22,131 nt of DNA from Perkinsus marinus ATCC 50983 (taxonomy: Eukaryota > Perkinsozoa > Perkinsida > Perkinsidae): NCBI RefSeq assembly GCF_000006405.1, contig NW_003213976.1:10409-32539 (forward strand), in the 5' to 3' direction. Shown piece after piece: positions 20,699 through 22,131 of the stretch (position 1 is the stretch's first letter; each line of letters opens with the position of its first letter). Both the position numbers and the translations under genes were made by a program. Under the pieces are notes generated by a model that had not been told where the DNA came from, did no database searches, and saw only the letters and a list, made by a program, of their open reading frames with translations.

Positions 20699-22131
20699 AT
20701 GGATAATAATGGCATCAATGATGAAGATGAGTACCGTCCTGGTGGATGTTATCATAGACTATCTATACAATTACACAGTATTGATAGTCTCCTCTTACTA
20801 TTACAAGTATTAAAAACAGTATCTGGTAATAATAAAGATACAACACAAGATGCATCAACAATACTTCATATAAGGGCAAGTAATGATGATGATGAGGCCG
20901 CATCATCATCAGCAGGAGGAGCAGGAGCAGGCCTTTATATAGCTACAGGTACTTATTATTGTTATATGACCATACGGATAATAGTACTCAAATGTTGTCA
21001 GAATCACTATCCAAGACTGTCATAGCTGGTGGTTTCTTTCCGGCACAATTATGTCGTGAGTTCGATTTAAAGGTCCTACTCATCATCATCATTATGTGGA
21101 GGTATCTACTACTATTCTTACTCATAGGCATTCACATTCAACCATCGTCTAGGGCGACTCCAGGAATTACCCATACAGGAGTTCCCTGCCCAATTCGCTA
21201 TCTATGCATCTCCACTTATAAATGCCCTACAAGTGAGTACAACAACATCATCATCATGAGCATAGGCCTGTATTAGATGTTCCGTACTCCTACTCTCCTA
21301 CGACTCCTTTATGATTCGACTCCAATTGACCTACATGATGACAATGTGGAAGACGACGACGATGCTACATTGAAGCTAGTTATAAAGGATGAGAGCCTCG
21401 GAAGTGTTGCTGAGTGTCAATGCATTATACATACTGTATTCTCTCATTCACTAGCATCATACTCATCACACTTCATTCAGTTGGCTATAAATGAGGATGA
21501 GCGTATAGATGCTAGTGAGGTATTGGAAGTCTTGAATGATGATGATGACTTACCATCAGCTAAATGTGATGTGCTTGCAACAGAAGTCCTCTTTGCAATT
21601 GGCCAGGAGCTTACTCTTAGCCCCTATCTAGGTTGGTAACTCATCATCCATATTCCTTACATCAATTCTTATAGGAATCAAAAGTGATATAGCCCAAGGT
21701 GCAGCATCATCATCATCATCAGTCGAGGCTAATGTATCCATAACGTCACCCTCTGATACCAATATCCCAGCATTAGAGATTAAAGCCACCGATTGGGCAG
21801 CTGCTGATGCAGCAGTGGTTGAGGTTGGTTAGTATGATACCCACTAGAGCTATATGTAGTTGATAAGACAGGTTAGACTACCTTATCGTCCTGGTGTGGT
21901 GGATAATATAGCTATAGCCAATCCAACTCGGCGGGACTCAGTATCAACAACATTACCATTACCTGGCCTACTCTGCTTATTACGTTCACCATGTAGGAGG
22001 ATGATGACATCGATATACCAACATCATCATGACGTTAGGTATGAAGAAGCATCTCCGTACCACCTTATGGATACATGCCACTTCACATGCTCTATCGGCA
22101 CGATGGAGTATACCAGATGAGACATCGGGTA
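20699..22131 (+). CDS. RAD1: RAD1-like 9-1-1 checkpoint clamp subunit (partial at window end)
   Basis: RAD1 forms the ring-shaped 9-1-1 clamp with RAD9 and HUS1 at damaged DNA. The start is MDNNGINDEDEYRPGG, then YHRLSIQLHSIDSLLLLLQV and a Asp/Ser/Gly-rich insert leading to GLYIATESLSKTVIAGGFFP, AQLCREFDLK. That segment fits the RAD1 pattern of a strand, a T-x-E turn and an F-x-x-x-L-x-x-E-F helix. Next come QEFPAQFAIYASPLINALQM, FRTPTLLRLLYDSTPID, ATLKLVIKDESLGSVAECQC, and later LEIKATDWAAADAAVVE and VRLPYRPGVVDNIAIANP. The AEC-x-C strand in the middle is typical of the RAD1 inter-domain region. Low-complexity acidic inserts make it longer than usual. At least five introns; the first is 53 nt, from 20949. 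HUS1 or PCNA-like alternatives fit less well. The 3' end lies outside the window. Confidence 0.65.

Overview
The window is nuclear DNA of a single-celled eukaryote. Genes on both strands are broken by many short GT...AG introns, mostly about 35-75 nt, while proteins are recognisable only after splicing. Stop codons look standard: TAA, TAG and TGA all end genes here. Introns and some exons are saturated with (GTA/TAG)n and (ATC/GAT)n trinucleotide repeats. The lineage cannot be fixed from the sequence; an alveolate or other protist is an inference from gene architecture (modular EF-hand protein, DENN next to MORN repeats, compact intron-dense genes).

Layout. 84-2285 (-): a four-module EF-hand-like protein. 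2295-2594: a 29-bp minisatellite in the divergent promoter. 2812-3287 (+): ribosomal protein eS24. 3400-4934 (+): an unrecognised acidic, low-complexity protein. 4935-5838: no gene supported. 5839-7081 (-): an unrecognised, probably membrane-anchored protein. 7116-7245: three perfect-stem hairpins between that gene and the next. 7252-8165 (-): FCF1/UTP24, a PIN-domain rRNA-processing nuclease. 8166-9833: no spliced gene found, but a GC-rich, foldable island at about 9300-9700 is a candidate structured RNA. 10328-13692 (+): a Sec1/Munc18 protein. 13870-18481 (+): an AVL9-type DENN module followed, with no intergenic space, by about eleven MORN motifs, read here as one fused gene. 18600-19349: no gene supported. 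19350-20541 (+): a UbiE/COQ5 methyltransferase. 20699-end (+): a RAD1-like 9-1-1 clamp subunit, cut by the window edge.

The genes do not form one pathway. They are core cellular functions: translation (eS24), ribosome biogenesis (FCF1), vesicle traffic (Sec1/Munc18, AVL9), quinone biosynthesis (UbiE/COQ5) and DNA-damage checkpoint (RAD1). The most unusual points are the apparent DENN-MORN fusion, candidate ultrashort introns (14, 19 and 20 nt) in the Sec1 gene, splice sites embedded in GTA/TAG microsatellites, and two clusters of folded non-coding sequence. Gene models were spliced by eye from reading frame, GT/AG borders and remembered family motifs; exon borders not listed may be off.
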